Source of the DNA: an uncultured Nitrospirota bacterium
Lineage (GTDB): Bacteria > CG2-30-53-67
Direction: 5' to 3'
DNA length: 38,127 nt
NCBI GenBank assembly: GCA_945786985.1
Contig: CALZGC010000078.1
Span: forward strand, 1 to 38,127
This document shows, piece after piece, positions 37,778 to 38,127 of the stretch. The position numbers and the translations under genes were made by a program. The notes beneath the pieces were generated by a model, which had not been told where the DNA came from, did not search any database, and was given only the letters and a program-made list of their open reading frames with translations. Numbering within the stretch: the stretch's first letter is position 1; the number at the start of each line of letters is the position of its first letter.

Positions 37778-38127
37778 AGCCTGAGCCTTCCCGTGTCGCA
37801 GCGTCCGTTGTGCTGGACGCCGTGACCTTCCAACCGCATTCTTCACACTCAATGGTGTCATGCGACAACGCCGTGGGGCGGGGCTTTCCGTCCGCCCCGA
37901 CGGCAAAGTCCACTGCATAGTCCTTGCCGTGGTAGAGTCTGTTGGTCCCGCATTGGGGGCAGAGCTCCTGCGGGACACTGCCGCTCGGCCCGGTTTGACC
38001 CGCGTCGAGGAGCTCCCGCAGATCGGAGGCGCCCAGGTGCCGCCGCGCATCGGCAAGCAGGGTGCTGCGCACTTCCGGGTGCAGTTTATCGAACAGATCC
38101 TGCTGCTCTGACGAGGGCCGCGGGAAA
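37776..38127 (-). CDS. Zinc-ribbon protein, 3' part (5' end outside window)
   Basis: The minus-strand frame is open to the window edge, so only the last ~116 residues are seen. They include LFDKLHPEVRSTLLADARRH, then two Cys knuckles, CPQCG and CEECG, about 36 residues apart, bracketing LYHGKDYAVDFAVGADGK. A Ser/Thr-rich tail ends EGSG with a TAG stop in repeat copy D. The zinc ribbon suggests nucleic-acid or protein binding; no family recognised. An internal GTG at 38072 is a possible but less likely start. Confidence 0.7.
   Translation of the reverse strand, partial: FPRPSSEQQDLFDKLHPEVRSTLLADARRHLGASDLRELLDAGQTGPSGSVPQELCPQCGTNRLYHGKDYAVDFAVGADGKPRPTALSHDTIECEECGWKVTASSTTDAATREGSG

Overview
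The window looks like a piece of chromosome from an anaerobic deltaproteobacterium (Desulfobacterota) with GC around 60%. This is inferred from gene content, not from a database match. The pointers are a two-subunit ResB/CcsA cytochrome c system, a CooC-type nickel ATPase beside C1-folate enzymes, a clostridial-type 2[4Fe-4S] ferredoxin, a DUF1858 protein, a GlcF-like double-CCG iron-sulfur protein, and the run M50 protease-trpS-scpA-scpB. I see no prophage, transposase, CRISPR array, tRNA or rRNA. Several genes use GTG or TTG starts (rpsT, resB, deoB, deoC, the 5-FCL gene).

Layout. 1-5.2 kb: the holA 3' end meets rpsT tail to tail, then an RsuA/RluB-type pseudouridine synthase, an unknown 90-aa gene, and the minus-strand operon M50 protease-trpS-scpA-scpB. 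5.4-7.5 kb: a MinD-like ATPase with an unrecognised C-terminal domain, and an HNH endonuclease. 7.7-12 kb: a one-carbon block, with fchA-folD on + and iclR-cooC-5-FCL on -, converging. It provides methenyl/methylene-THF chemistry, formyl-THF re-entry and nickel loading of CO dehydrogenase, as expected of a Wood-Ljungdahl organism. The FolD lacks the usual cyclohydrolase lysine and glutamine, which fits FchA doing that step. 12-17.6 kb: tal-fmdB, a GlcF-like protein, and resB-ccsA from a consensus sigma70 promoter.

17.8-24 kb: a YjbQ gene, a ferredoxin, a gene-free 0.8-kb repeat island, a NifU-type scaffold, small envelope genes (DUF4398-like lipoprotein, OmpA-like lipoprotein, secreted protein) and lnt. 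24-32 kb: bioD, a receiver protein with a very long acidic linker, deoB-deoC-class IV aminotransferase, and a RelA-type (p)ppGpp synthetase whose hydrolase half is degenerate. 32-38 kb: recG, DUF1858, rpmB, a YhdH-type reductase with an apparent ATC start, a nitroreductase, an unknown gene and the 3' part of a zinc-ribbon gene.

The most unusual feature is a dispersed repeat family sharing the head AGCCCGGATATTGCATGA. Six heads occur in the window. Three lie exactly at the 3' ends of genes, in the same orientation as the gene, and supply or overlap its stop codon (NifU-like, deoB, zinc-ribbon). Two others face each other as the ends of a ~180-bp imperfect palindrome in the 18.4-19.2 kb island. 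The tails after the head fall into at least three classes. This is the best candidate for something undescribed. Second in interest are the FchA/FolD division of labour and a 19-bp perfect palindrome sitting inside the iclR promoter.
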